A stretch of 18,236 nt of DNA, taken from the NCBI GenBank assembly GCA_023433505.1, contig JAEZCO010000014.1, forward strand, positions 1 to 18,236, written 5' to 3'. This document shows positions 6,296-14,591 of the stretch, in pieces (the stretch's first letter is position 1; the number at the start of each line of letters is the position of its first letter). This DNA comes from Bacillota bacterium. GTDB taxonomy: Bacteria > Bacillota > Clostridia > Acetivibrionales > DTU013. The notes under the pieces are model-generated. The model saw nothing but the letters and a program-made list of their open reading frames with translations. It had not been told where the DNA came from and ran no database searches. A program made the translations under genes and the position numbers.

Positions 6296-6376
6296 TTCAT
6301 ATTTAGGTGTGCGCTATGCGGCATGGTATTCTGAGCGGTAGCAAAGAATTTGCATAAAGCTATTGAGTCCTTGCTA

Positions 6377-6572
6377 TCACTCAGGACGATAACCAAAGAT
6401 TAATGATTTATTGTATAGGTCGATGGATTTGTTATCATAAACGGCCCCGGCTTGACTTCCCTCTTTCTGTACGTCTGCGGATTTTTCCTCCACCATACTC
6501 CAGCTTTTACCTCCGTCAAGTGTCTTCAGCAGTTTCCTGATTCTCATTCAGCGCCCAGCCGGTGGTGTCATT
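6377..6572 (-). pseudogene. remnant of an Asp-box (BNR-like repeat) protein
   Basis: Immediately after the stop codon of the lipoprotein gene, another minus-strand frame reads NDTTGWALNENQ, then shifts frame to KLLKTLDGGKSWSMVEE and continues to a stop at 6377-6379. T-x-D-G-G-K-S-W is the classic Asp-box turn, and GWALN is the usual strand before it. The open part from the ATG at 6547 is only 56 codons and has no ribosome binding site. The two pieces in different frames look like the decayed 3' end of a beta-propeller gene brought next to the lipoprotein gene by a deletion. The Asp-box reading is direct from the sequence; the deletion history is inference. Confidence 0.55.
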
Positions 6573-7299
6573 AATCATATGGACTGATAATAGTCGGAGA
6601 TTGTAAATTCTCAACAGAGCTTGCATCCTCACTGGCATTTACTGCATTCTCTCCGGTTAACTTCTGACTTTTTACAAGAACAAACTGTCCGTCTTCCCAG
6701 TGATATATCTCTCGGAATGTACCTTCCGCATTATTGTAATACTCTGTTTGAAAGCCTGCAGCTTCAATTTTACTCAATTTCGTTGAATAGTATCCCGTCG
6801 TATCGCTGATAAACAGGTCCCGCTGGTCTTTTACCGGCAGCGGCTCTACTTTCCCACTTTTTCTTAAGGTAAAAAGCCTGTATAGCCTTCCATTACTGGA
6901 TGCATACTGTCCTATGGTAAAATCCGGATCCCCGTCGCCGTTATAGTCATCAAATTCAATCGTAAAGGAGAACTTAAACAGTAACGGCTCACTGTATAAC
7001 GTGCTTATATCCGTTTCGGCAATTGTCTTTCCGGTTTCATCGGCAAGCTCTATTACATAGCTTCCTTTCCAAAGTGTACCCATATCCGCTCCGGGATTCC
7101 AGTCCTCATAGTATCTCCCCTTGACCATTTTCAGCCGCAGATATGCGCTCTGTCCTTTAAAAGTACACAGGCTGTTGGATAATGTCATCGGCGATTCCAC
7201 CGTGATTTTCGTATTTTTACTATCCTCAGAACACCCGGTAAAGATGATGGAAAATGATATTATCATTGAAAGCAAAAGGAATAATAGAAGTTTCCTCAT
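6571..7299 (-). CDS. predicted lipoprotein of unknown function
   Basis: A 242-residue lipoprotein. The start is the ATG at 7299, where GGAGGT lies 7 bases upstream and MRKLLLFLLLSMIISFSIIF begins a proper signal peptide. The frame continues upstream to 7401, but without any start signal. The lipobox is F-T-G-C with Cys at residue 23. The mature part carries ITVESPMTLSN and LRLKMVKGRYYEDWNPGADM, and the acidic motif DDYNGDGDPDFTIG (about residues 117-130), which looks like a calcium-binding or FG-GAP/VCBS-type loop. The C-terminus is Ser/Asn/Glu rich. No enzyme family was recognised. It is divergent from the sensor kinase gene and may take part in the same surface sensing, but nothing shows this directly. 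Downstream lies the remnant of an Asp-box gene. Confidence 0.75.
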   Translation of the reverse strand: MRKLLLFLLLSMIISFSIIFTGCSEDSKNTKITVESPMTLSNSLCTFKGQSAYLRLKMVKGRYYEDWNPGADMGTLWKGSYVIELADETGKTIAETDISTLYSEPLLFKFSFTIEFDDYNGDGDPDFTIGQYASSNGRLYRLFTLRKSGKVEPLPVKDQRDLFISDTTGYYSTKLSKIEAAGFQTEYYNNAEGTFREIYHWEDGQFVLVKSQKLTGENAVNASEDASSVENLQSPTIISPYD

Positions 7300-7427
7300 A
7301 CTTTGACCTCCAGCAATACTTCTATTCACAAATGCAGGTTTGTTTCCATCTGTGAAACCAGTTTTATGCATTAGACTACAGCAAATGCCAAAAGGTTCCA
7401 TAAGATATAATCCGCTTGGCGCGCCGG

Positions 7428-7456
7428 TTGAATATTAAACCATATTAGTGTATTAT
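7428..7456 (+). promoter_or_regulatory. promoter of the sensor kinase/response regulator genes
   Basis: TTGAAT (7428-7433), 17 bp, TATTAT (7451-7456) form a plausible housekeeping promoter about 47 bp before the kinase start codon. This implies basal expression of the two-component system independent of its target operon. Confidence 0.6.
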
Positions 7457-7503
7457 GAAACTGATATTTTCACTTGAAAATAAGCTGTAGAGGATAAATC
7501 ATC

Positions 7504-9291
7504 ATGGCTGTCAGTAATTTTTTAAAATTGGGAAATCTAAAAATCAGTCTGAGGTACAAGCTATTGATCGTTTTTTTAGGTCTTGGACTGATCCCGGTGA
7601 TCACCGTAGGCATCGTTTCCTACATTCAATCCTATAATTCCATTTATCAGAATTCGGTAACGTATTCAAATTCAGTAATCAAACAGGTGGCTGACAATTT
7701 TGACCGATGGCTTTCCGAGTACGTGTATACCACAATGGAAATGATTAATTCACAGGAATTTCAAGCCGGTCTGGATAACGCGGATGACGACTTTATCATC
7801 GACCAGAGTTATAAACTTAAAATGACCTTCTACGCAGTAAACCGGCCTGAAATAGCGGATATTGCCGTTTATAGGGCCGATGACCGTGTGGATTCCCTGA
7901 AGGCCAGTTTCCTGATATCCTCTCTGCTGGCAACTGCATTAAAAGGCAGCGATCTGATGGGGAAGAATTTTTATGACAAAGTAATGAATGCTACCGGACA
8001 GATCATATGGGAGAGCAGCAAGGTATACAAGATTAATGAACTGTCTTTCGATAACAATATAACCATGGCCAGAAAGATTCTCGGCTTTAACAGCGGAAAA
8101 GACTTCGGTATCTTTGTGATGCATATCGATTCCAAATATATTAAAAATATCTATAATGACGTGAATATGGTTGGGAACGGCTACATTCTGATCGCCGACA
8201 ATAATGGAAAAATCATATCTACGGGACAGCCTGCCAGTAAGAGCAGCGAGCTGGAAGCCGCTATTGTAAAGGAAATTAATGCAGGACAGTCGGGAAGCCT
8301 CCTGCAGGATATCCGCGGCGAAAAGAACCTCATAAGCTTTTCCACATCCAGGGTGACGGGATGGAAAGTACTTAGTATCGTGCCTACGGCTTCACTCATG
8401 AAAAACATTTACATAACCACCGGCATCACAATACTGATCGCCTGTATCATCATCATCGTCATCATGATTATTTCCATTGTAGCATCAAGCTTGATCTTCC
8501 GTCCCATCAAGCAGCTTCAAAGCCAGATGAAAAGAGTGGAAGCCGGGGAGCTTGACGTTCACATACAGCCTGTCGCAGAGGATGAGATCGGAGACCTTAC
8601 GCAAGGCTTTTTAAACATGATGGGCGAAGTAAAAAAACTGCTGGTCCGGCAGGAAGAAGAACAAAAGAAGCTTAAATCCGCCGAGCTGCTGGCACTTCAA
8701 TCCCAGATAAATCCGCATTTTCTTTATAACACAATTGATGTTGCCCTGTGGTATGCCAAAGAAAGCAATTCGGTGGAAATCCAGAACATCCTGCTATCGC
8801 TGGCCCGTTTTTACAGAATCAGCCTTAACAGCGGCAATAATCTGATTTCCATTGCCAATGAGCTTGAACATGTCAAAAGCTACATAGAAATTGAAAGCAT
8901 CCGGTTTGAAGGCAAATTTGACGTTGAGTATGACATTGATGAGGATATCCTGCAAAATACCATTGTAAAGCTGACGTTTCAGCCGTTGGTTGAGAACGCC
9001 ATCAAGCACGGCATCCGCAAAAGGCCCGGGAAAGGCAGAATTTTGATTTCAGGCCGAAGAGAAGGAGAGAATATCAAAATCAAGATTTCCGACGATGGCG
9101 TGGGAATGACTGAAGCACAAATAAACGACCTTTTTACATCTGAGGGCGAATATAGGGCCAACAGCCGCGGATATGGCATCCATAATGTGAACGACAGGCT
9201 GGTGCTGCAATATGGCAAAGGCTATGGGCTTAAATACAGCAGTGTCAAGGGTGAAGGCACCTGCGGGGAGATTTTAATACCTGCAAAATAA
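7504..9291 (+). CDS. YesM-type sensor histidine kinase
   Basis: A 595-residue membrane kinase that should sense an extracellular sugar signal, directly or through a binding protein, and phosphorylate the response regulator encoded next. TM1 is at about residues 19-41, an extracellular Cache-like sensor region at about 42-300, and TM2 at about 301-331. A HAMP linker follows (about 332-385; RPIKQLQSQMKRVEAGELDV), then the His_kinase (PF06580) motif LQSQINPHFLYNTID with His405, and a HATPase domain with the N box PLVENAIKHG (494-503), DDGVGM (530-535) and RGYGIHNVNDRL (555-566). All catalytic motifs are present. The start ATG has AGAGGA upstream. The response regulator follows after 30 bp, so they are cotranscribed. 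The order kinase, AraC-type regulator, binding protein, two permeases matches yesMNOPQ of Bacillus subtilis, but sequence orthology cannot be asserted from order alone. Confidence 0.93.
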   Translation: MAVSNFLKLGNLKISLRYKLLIVFLGLGLIPVITVGIVSYIQSYNSIYQNSVTYSNSVIKQVADNFDRWLSEYVYTTMEMINSQEFQAGLDNADDDFIIDQSYKLKMTFYAVNRPEIADIAVYRADDRVDSLKASFLISSLLATALKGSDLMGKNFYDKVMNATGQIIWESSKVYKINELSFDNNITMARKILGFNSGKDFGIFVMHIDSKYIKNIYNDVNMVGNGYILIADNNGKIISTGQPASKSSELEAAIVKEINAGQSGSLLQDIRGEKNLISFSTSRVTGWKVLSIVPTASLMKNIYITTGITILIACIIIIVIMIISIVASSLIFRPIKQLQSQMKRVEAGELDVHIQPVAEDEIGDLTQGFLNMMGEVKKLLVRQEEEQKKLKSAELLALQSQINPHFLYNTIDVALWYAKESNSVEIQNILLSLARFYRISLNSGNNLISIANELEHVKSYIEIESIRFEGKFDVEYDIDEDILQNTIVKLTFQPLVENAIKHGIRKRPGKGRILISGRREGENIKIKISDDGVGMTEAQINDLFTSEGEYRANSRGYGIHNVNDRLVLQYGKGYGLKYSSVKGEGTCGEILIPAK

Positions 9292-9321
9292 ACGATCGGT
9301 AAATAAGGAGGAAAGTCTTTT

Positions 9322-10935
9322 ATGTACCGGGTACTGATTGTGGATGATGAAGCTGCTGTTCGCAGAGGTCTGAAGAATACCATAGAATGGGGACATCTGG
9401 GCTTTGAGCTCGCCGGAGAGGCCGATGACGGGACAGTGGCCCTGGAATTGACAGAGGCGTTAAAGCCGGATGTAATCATAACAGATATTTGCATGCCGAT
9501 AATGGACGGGATTGAATATCTGAAAAAATTGAAGGCCATGAATTCCAAAGCCAGGATCATCATCCTGAGCGGACATGACCGGTTTGATTTTGCCAGGGAC
9601 GCCATCCAATACGGAGCATTTTCATATATATTGAAGCCGGTCGATAACAAGGAGCTTGTAAGTCAGCTTCTTGCCCTGAAGGAAAAAATAGACTCCGAAA
9701 AAAAATATCATGTGGAATTTGAAAAGCTCAGAGTCCTGGTGCAGGAAAACCGTCCTATGCTGAAGGAACGCTTTTTGAACAGCCTTCTAAGAGGCATGAT
9801 ATCGGATGAAGACGATATTCTTAAGAAGCTTGAGTTTTTTGATATTGCAGGGTTTGACAGTTCAATGGTAATCCTGCTTGCCGACATTGATGATTATCCT
9901 GTTTCCCTTGACGGTCTGAATGAAGAAGAGAAGGAAATCAGAAAATTTGCAAGGATTGACATCGCCGAAAATAAGCTTTCCGCATATGGAAAAGGCTGTG
10001 CATTCAACGGGACCGACCAGCAGTTTGCGGTGATCCTGAGCCTTGAGGGCGAAAGAAGTGAATCCAGGCAATACAGTACAATCGTTGGATTGGCGGAAGA
10101 AATCAAATGCTCGTTAAACAAGCTCTTCGGCTTTACAATAACCATTGGCGTAAGCAAGGTTGTGCATAGCCTCAAAGGCTTAAAAAAGGGATGCAATGAA
10201 GCTCAGGAAGCCATCAGGCAGAAATCCTGGATGGGAAAGGACAGCGTAATCTTTTTTCAGGATGTAATCATCGACAGTACGAAAGTCTGCACCTATCCCA
10301 AAGATGCCGAGAGTGAAGTATTGGCAGGTATCTCCGGTAAAAACGCCGACCAGAGTCTGAAAGGCATCGAAAGCTTCTGCAGGTATCTATGTGAATTCAA
10401 AGGACTTGAACTCAAATATATCCATGAGATGGCAATAAGGCTCAGCTTCGGCATCTATCACACGCTGTTTGACGCCGGAATGGGCCTCGACCGGGTCCAT
10501 CAACTGATACAGGTCCAGGCCGTTTCTCAATTTCAGACGCTGGATGATATCCGGCATTTTTTTGAAAAGGAAGTCAGGAAAATCATTACCGTCCTGGAGG
10601 ATGAAAGCAAAGCCAGGTACAGGCAGGAGATAAAAAGGGCTGTCGGCTATATAAACCAGCATTTCAACGAACAGATCGAACTGAATGAAATAGCGGAATA
10701 TATCCACCTGAGCCCCTATTATCTAAGCAGGCTTTTTAAAAAAGAAACAGGCAGGAATTTTATCGATTTTCTAAATGAAGCCAGGGTCAGCAAAGCAAAG
10801 GCGCTCATGAAGGATACGACGCTGAAGCTCTACGAAATTGCCGAAAAGGTAGGCTACCGGGACAATGCTTACTTTGGACAGATGTTTAAAAAGTATGTGG
10901 GAATCTCCCCAGGGGATTTCAGACGAAAGGATTGA
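9322..10935 (+). CDS. YesN-type response regulator, REC + AraC helix-turn-helix
   Basis: A 537-residue transcription factor, the partner of the kinase just upstream. The N-terminal receiver domain (about 1-120) has the acidic pair in IVDDE (8-9), phospho-acceptor Asp55 in TDICMP, Ser83 and Lys105 in ILKPVD. A long middle region (about 125-430) of the type found in YesN-family regulators shows no catalytic motif that I recognise. The last 100 residues form two AraC helix-turn-helix motifs: IELNEIAEYIHLSPYYLSRL and LKLYEIAEKVGYRDNAYFGQ, then FKKYVGISPGDFRR. A strong AAGGAGG precedes the ATG. The probable target is the transporter operon that starts 139 bp downstream, whose promoter lacks a good -35 box as expected for an activated promoter. 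Confidence 0.93.
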   Translation: MYRVLIVDDEAAVRRGLKNTIEWGHLGFELAGEADDGTVALELTEALKPDVIITDICMPIMDGIEYLKKLKAMNSKARIIILSGHDRFDFARDAIQYGAFSYILKPVDNKELVSQLLALKEKIDSEKKYHVEFEKLRVLVQENRPMLKERFLNSLLRGMISDEDDILKKLEFFDIAGFDSSMVILLADIDDYPVSLDGLNEEEKEIRKFARIDIAENKLSAYGKGCAFNGTDQQFAVILSLEGERSESRQYSTIVGLAEEIKCSLNKLFGFTITIGVSKVVHSLKGLKKGCNEAQEAIRQKSWMGKDSVIFFQDVIIDSTKVCTYPKDAESEVLAGISGKNADQSLKGIESFCRYLCEFKGLELKYIHEMAIRLSFGIYHTLFDAGMGLDRVHQLIQVQAVSQFQTLDDIRHFFEKEVRKIITVLEDESKARYRQEIKRAVGYINQHFNEQIELNEIAEYIHLSPYYLSRLFKKETGRNFIDFLNEARVSKAKALMKDTTLKLYEIAEKVGYRDNAYFGQMFKKYVGISPGDFRRKD

Positions 10936-11007
10936 AGCAAGGACCAATTTGACAAAAATTTAATAGATATCGCAATTTTGCCGGATGTAATAAGCTGCAG
11001 GAATCAT

Positions 11008-11013
11008 TATAAT
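11008..11013 (+). promoter_or_regulatory. -10 box of a probably activator-dependent promoter for the transporter operon
   Basis: TATAAT at 11008-11013 stands 62 bp before the GTG start of the binding-protein gene. No TTGACA-like hexamer lies 16-18 bp upstream (the position reads ATGTAA). The A/T-rich stretch at 10948-10980 just upstream would be a natural place for the AraC-type regulator to bind. This is inferred from position, not from a recognised operator. Confidence 0.4.
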
Positions 11014-11074
11014 TTGAATTGTAAAATCCATTGCAATGGTTTCTTAAATTAAATTCAAAATTGGAGGAGTAATC

Positions 11075-12643
11075 GTGAAAAAGAGTACTTTCTGTAAATT
11101 TCTTGTGACGGCTACCGTTACATGCCTGCTCTTCACTACATTCACCGCATGTGGCGCCAACTCGGGTACATCCACGGTGCAAAGCACCACCGGAGCAATC
11201 CAACAGAGTTCTTCCGAGCAAAATACTACAGAACCCCAGCAATCCGAGCTTAAATTCAAAGGCAAGATCACAATGTTTGCCCAGGCTTACCACCCCGTAG
11301 AACCTACGACAACAAACCCGAACCCTCCGACAAAGATTAAGGAAATTGCAAAAAAATATACCGAGCTCCACCCCGGAATTGAAATAGAATTCATCCCTTC
11401 ACTGGAAGGACAGGATTATGCTGCCTGGCTTAAAACCAAAATAGCGGGCGGTATGGCTCCCGATATCTTCTGGGCGCAGTGGATGGATTTAAATGGCGGT
11501 ACCTATCCAAAGGGGTCCTGCACAGATATGAACACCTACCTTTCCAAGCCCAATCCTTATTATGCCGAAGCCGCCACCTGGGGAGACATGTTCTATCCCT
11601 TCGTCCAGGCTCAGATTTCCGATACAAATGGCGAGCACTGGAATATCGACGGCGATTATGTGGCAACTGCAGTCATTTATAACAAGGCGTTGTTTACAAA
11701 GGCGGGAATCGATAAAGAGCCCTCCAACTGGTCGGAATTCACCGAAGCCAATAAAAAGCTGCTTGCGGCAGGCATTACTCCATGGGCCTTCGGATTTGGC
11801 AATAACGGAGACTCAAGAGACAGAATGACCTGGCTTTCCAGACTGTTTTACACGAATTTCTACAGTGAAGATTTTGAGAAATTGGCTGTAGCAGGCAGCA
11901 AATCAAGCTTAAATGATCTTGAAGCCTGCGTAGCCTTCAAGAACGGTCTGTTCGGTCCAAAAGACCCCAGATGGCTGGGATGGTGGGAGATCATCAAGCA
12001 GCAGGCGCAATACCTCCAGAAGGATTTTACAAGCGCGGCCACCACGCCCGATACGGTATTCAACATGTTTGTCAATCAGCAGATAGCAATGTACTTTGAT
12101 GGAAGCTGGGCAGGCAATAACCTGAAAAATGCAAAGGCAAGCTTTGAGTTTGGATCCTTTGCCTTCCCCATGCCTGATCCGGGGTGTTCCTCCTACGCCA
12201 CGAATTTCGACTCTTCGGGCGCTATAGGCGGTCCTAATGCGGCTTTCCAGTACTGCATCTCTTCTCCCAAAGCCGACAAGGATATGACTCAGGATAAGCA
12301 GGATGCATGTGCAGACTGGCTTATGTTTATCACAACTCCTGAAAACAATGCGGCCATCGTAAATGAAAAAGGCTCTTTTGTACCGCTTGTTAAAGGCGCC
12401 AAGCAGCTGCCGGCCAATGAAAGCCTGGTTAAAATTTTCGAAGCACAGCCCCTTTGCATTGACGGCGGTCTGGGAGTTATGGGTTCCAACATGCTGGATA
12501 TATATTACAGAACCTTCCAGCAATATATGGCCGGCAAAATTACCCTCGAGGATGCTGCAAAGACTCTTCAGCCAGTGGTTGACAAGGCGGTTGATGACAA
12601 AATAAGATCGGCAAAGCTGGACCTTAGCAAATACACTAATTAA
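11075..12643 (+). CDS. sugar ABC transporter solute-binding lipoprotein
   Basis: A 522-residue extracellular binding protein of the family-1 (CUT1, oligosaccharide) type, anchored to the membrane by lipid. It starts at a GTG with GGAGGAG 5-6 bases upstream. The signal peptide ends in the lipobox F-T-A-C with Cys26, followed by a Ser/Thr/Gln-rich linker to about residue 53. The mature domain shows typical features: IAKKYTELHPGIEIEFIPS near 90, GGMAPDIFWAQW near 125, an AVIYNKALFTKAGI segment near 201, and QQIAMYFDGSWAGNNLKNA near 337. It is longer than YesO-type proteins of about 430 residues. It precedes the two permease genes and delivers substrate to them. The substrate is probably a rhamnose-containing oligosaccharide given the adjacent rhamnosidase, which is inference. 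Confidence 0.93.
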   Translation: MKKSTFCKFLVTATVTCLLFTTFTACGANSGTSTVQSTTGAIQQSSSEQNTTEPQQSELKFKGKITMFAQAYHPVEPTTTNPNPPTKIKEIAKKYTELHPGIEIEFIPSLEGQDYAAWLKTKIAGGMAPDIFWAQWMDLNGGTYPKGSCTDMNTYLSKPNPYYAEAATWGDMFYPFVQAQISDTNGEHWNIDGDYVATAVIYNKALFTKAGIDKEPSNWSEFTEANKKLLAAGITPWAFGFGNNGDSRDRMTWLSRLFYTNFYSEDFEKLAVAGSKSSLNDLEACVAFKNGLFGPKDPRWLGWWEIIKQQAQYLQKDFTSAATTPDTVFNMFVNQQIAMYFDGSWAGNNLKNAKASFEFGSFAFPMPDPGCSSYATNFDSSGAIGGPNAAFQYCISSPKADKDMTQDKQDACADWLMFITTPENNAAIVNEKGSFVPLVKGAKQLPANESLVKIFEAQPLCIDGGLGVMGSNMLDIYYRTFQQYMAGKITLEDAAKTLQPVVDKAVDDKIRSAKLDLSKYTN

Positions 12644-12661
12644 TTCAAAGGCACAGCATCG

Positions 12662-12700
12662 AAGCAAGCCGCCTTAAATGCCATGGTGGCTTGCTTTTTT
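12662..12700 (+). terminator. intra-operon terminator after the binding-protein gene
   Basis: AAGCAAGCCGCC (12662-12673) pairs with GGTGGCTTGCTT (12685-12696, one G-U pair) and runs into TTTTTT. It stands 18 bp after the binding-protein stop codon and before the permease genes. Partial termination here is a common way to make more binding protein than permease. Confidence 0.8.
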
Positions 12701-12759
12701 AAGTCATCCGGTTAAAGCCGGACTTGACTTAAAAGCAAGCGGGCCTGTCCCCCGTGCTT
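12701..12759 (+). promoter_or_regulatory. two further hairpins before the first permease gene
   Basis: AAGTC-A-TCCGG ... CCGGA-CT-TGACTT (12701-12730) folds into one hairpin, and AAGCA-AG-CGGG ... CCCGTGCTT (12733-12759) into another, directly before the GGAGGT of the permease gene. The sequence AAAAGCAAGC (12731-12740) is also an exact reverse complement of GCTTGCTTTT (12689-12698), the right arm of the terminator, so an alternative fold is possible. A role in mRNA processing or stability is inference. Confidence 0.5.
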
Positions 12760-12778
12760 AAAACCTGGAGGTATCTAA

Positions 12779-13672
12779 ATGATCAGATCAAATAAATATA
12801 ATAAGCAGCAAATATTGGCTGCCGCTATCTTTTTGTTTCCAACAGCAGTACTGCTCATAGGATTTTCATATTATCCCGCCATCATGGCTATCGCAGATTC
12901 CTTTACGCGCTGGGACGGCTTTAATCCTCCTGAGTTTATCGGATTGCAAAATTATGCGGACCTTTTAAAGGACGATATTTTCAGAATAGCCATAGTAAAT
13001 GTACTCAAGTGGAGCTTAGGCTCTACAATTATTGCATTAACGGCGCCGCTTATCGCTGCCGAATTGATTTTCTCCCTCAAAAACAAAAGCAGCCAGTATT
13101 GGTACAGGGTTGTCTTTGTTCTTCCAATGGTAGTTCCGGCTATAGTGGTGATACAGGTGTGGACCTTCATATACGAGCCCAATGTAGGCATATTGAATAA
13201 ACTGCTTGAGCTTCTTGGCTTCGGCGGTCTGATCAATAACTGGCTCGGCGACAGCGCCTTTGTCATACCTTCGCTTATCTTCATCAATTTCCCCTGGGTG
13301 TCGGGCTTATACCTGCTGATATACTATGCAGGGCTTCAGGGAATCCCGCTGGACGTTATGGAATATGCATTGATCGACGGCTGCACCGGTTTTAAGAAAA
13401 TCCTGAGGCTCCATCTTCCTCTGATTGCCGGCCAGCTTAAGCTGGTATTGATCCTCAACATAATAAACACCTTGCAAAATGTAACCGTGCCTCTGCTTAT
13501 GACAGGCGGCGGGCCTGGCTACGATTCTTATGTACCCGGGCTTTATATGTATTTCAAGGCGTTTCAGTTAAGTGATTTCGGCTATGCCACAAGTATTGCG
13601 ACGGTAATGTTTTTGATTATTTTTATTTTAACGGCGATAAGCATGCGAATCAATAAAAACAATGAAATATAA
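12779..13672 (+). CDS. sugar ABC transporter permease, MalF/UgpA type
   Basis: A 297-residue inner-membrane permease with about six membrane segments (first at about 12-38, last at about 270-290). The EAA loop that contacts the ATPase is at about 195-214: EYALIDGCTGFKKILRLHLP, with the conserved Gly and the L-P ending. The segment TGGGPGYDSYVPGLYMY near 242-258 is typical of the MalF-like partner of CUT1 transporters. GGAGGT precedes the ATG by 7 bases. The second permease starts 25 bp downstream. It is preceded by an intra-operon terminator, so its expression depends on read-through from the binding-protein gene or on a promoter I cannot identify. Confidence 0.93.
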   Translation: MIRSNKYNKQQILAAAIFLFPTAVLLIGFSYYPAIMAIADSFTRWDGFNPPEFIGLQNYADLLKDDIFRIAIVNVLKWSLGSTIIALTAPLIAAELIFSLKNKSSQYWYRVVFVLPMVVPAIVVIQVWTFIYEPNVGILNKLLELLGFGGLINNWLGDSAFVIPSLIFINFPWVSGLYLLIYYAGLQGIPLDVMEYALIDGCTGFKKILRLHLPLIAGQLKLVLILNIINTLQNVTVPLLMTGGGPGYDSYVPGLYMYFKAFQLSDFGYATSIATVMFLIIFILTAISMRINKNNEI

Positions 13673-13697
13673 TGCTATCCGGAAAGGTAGTTTGATT

Positions 13698-14540
13698 ATG
13701 GTAATATCTAAAACCAACAAAGGCCATTTACATGATTTTCCGATTCATACCATCCTGGTAATATTGGGTTTTCTCACTTTTTACCCATTGATTTTTACGG
13801 TCATTACTTCTTTCAAGGATAATGAGCAGTTCTATAAGCATTTCTGGTCGCTGCCGTCTCCTTTCATCTTTGCAAATTACGCAGATGCCTTTAAAAGCAT
13901 TTTGCCATATCTGGGCAACAGTGTTTACATCAGCGCTGTCAGTATTGTGATATTATTACTGACGGCATCGATGTCGGCATATGCATTCGCAAGGCTGAGG
14001 TTTCCCGCCAAGGAACAAATCTTCATGGCCATTCTTGCATTGTTGATGATACCGGGCTTACTGGAGCTGATCCCGCAGTTCACTCTGCTTAAAAAATTTG
14101 GGCTTCTTGACCGCTATGCAGGGATAATCCTGGGGTATATCACCGGAAGCCAGGCTTTCTCAATATTCATTATAAGGAGCTTTTTCAGTTCACAGCCGGA
14201 GGAGCTTTTTGAAGCAGCAAGAATAGACGGGGCCAACGAGCTGAGGGCATACCTGAATATAGCCCTCCCGCTTGTCAAGCCCGTATTGGGTTCAGTGGCG
14301 ATCGTGACACTTCTGGGCATATGGAATGATTACTTGTGGCCGTTGATCGTAACCTCGGATATAAATAAATATACAATCGCCCTGGGTCTGATAAAATACA
14401 AGTCCATGTTTTCAAGCACAATACTCTACGGTCCTTTGTTTGCCGGCTATGTAGTCACTGCGCTGCCGCTGATCATTTTGTTCATGTGCCTTATGAATTA
14501 TTTCCTTGAAGGCCTTACCACCGGTGCAATCAAGATGTAA
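13698..14540 (+). CDS. sugar ABC transporter permease, MalG/UgpE type
   Basis: A 280-residue permease, the second subunit of the transmembrane channel, with about six membrane segments. The EAA loop is at about 172-191: EAARIDGANELRAYLNIALP. I choose the ATG at 13698, with AAAGGTAG upstream. The in-frame ATG at 13662 overlaps the end of the previous gene and has no ribosome binding site; if used, it would add 12 residues. The C-terminus ...FLEGLTTGAIKM has the G-x-x-x-G-A-x-K ending usual for MalG-type permeases. No ATPase gene follows, so this importer probably uses a shared MsmX/MsiK-like ATPase encoded elsewhere, as known for many Gram-positive CUT1 systems. Confidence 0.93.
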   Translation: MVISKTNKGHLHDFPIHTILVILGFLTFYPLIFTVITSFKDNEQFYKHFWSLPSPFIFANYADAFKSILPYLGNSVYISAVSIVILLLTASMSAYAFARLRFPAKEQIFMAILALLMIPGLLELIPQFTLLKKFGLLDRYAGIILGYITGSQAFSIFIIRSFFSSQPEELFEAARIDGANELRAYLNIALPLVKPVLGSVAIVTLLGIWNDYLWPLIVTSDINKYTIALGLIKYKSMFSSTILYGPLFAGYVVTALPLIILFMCLMNYFLEGLTTGAIKM

Positions 14541-14591
14541 AAAAGGATACTTTCACCCGATAGACTGCGCCCCCTGCCGGGCGTATACAAG

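Noticed and set aside
7300..7401. Longer N-terminus for the lipoprotein from 7401
   Set aside because: The added 34 residues would hide the signal peptide. The ATG at 7299 has GGAGGT in the correct position.
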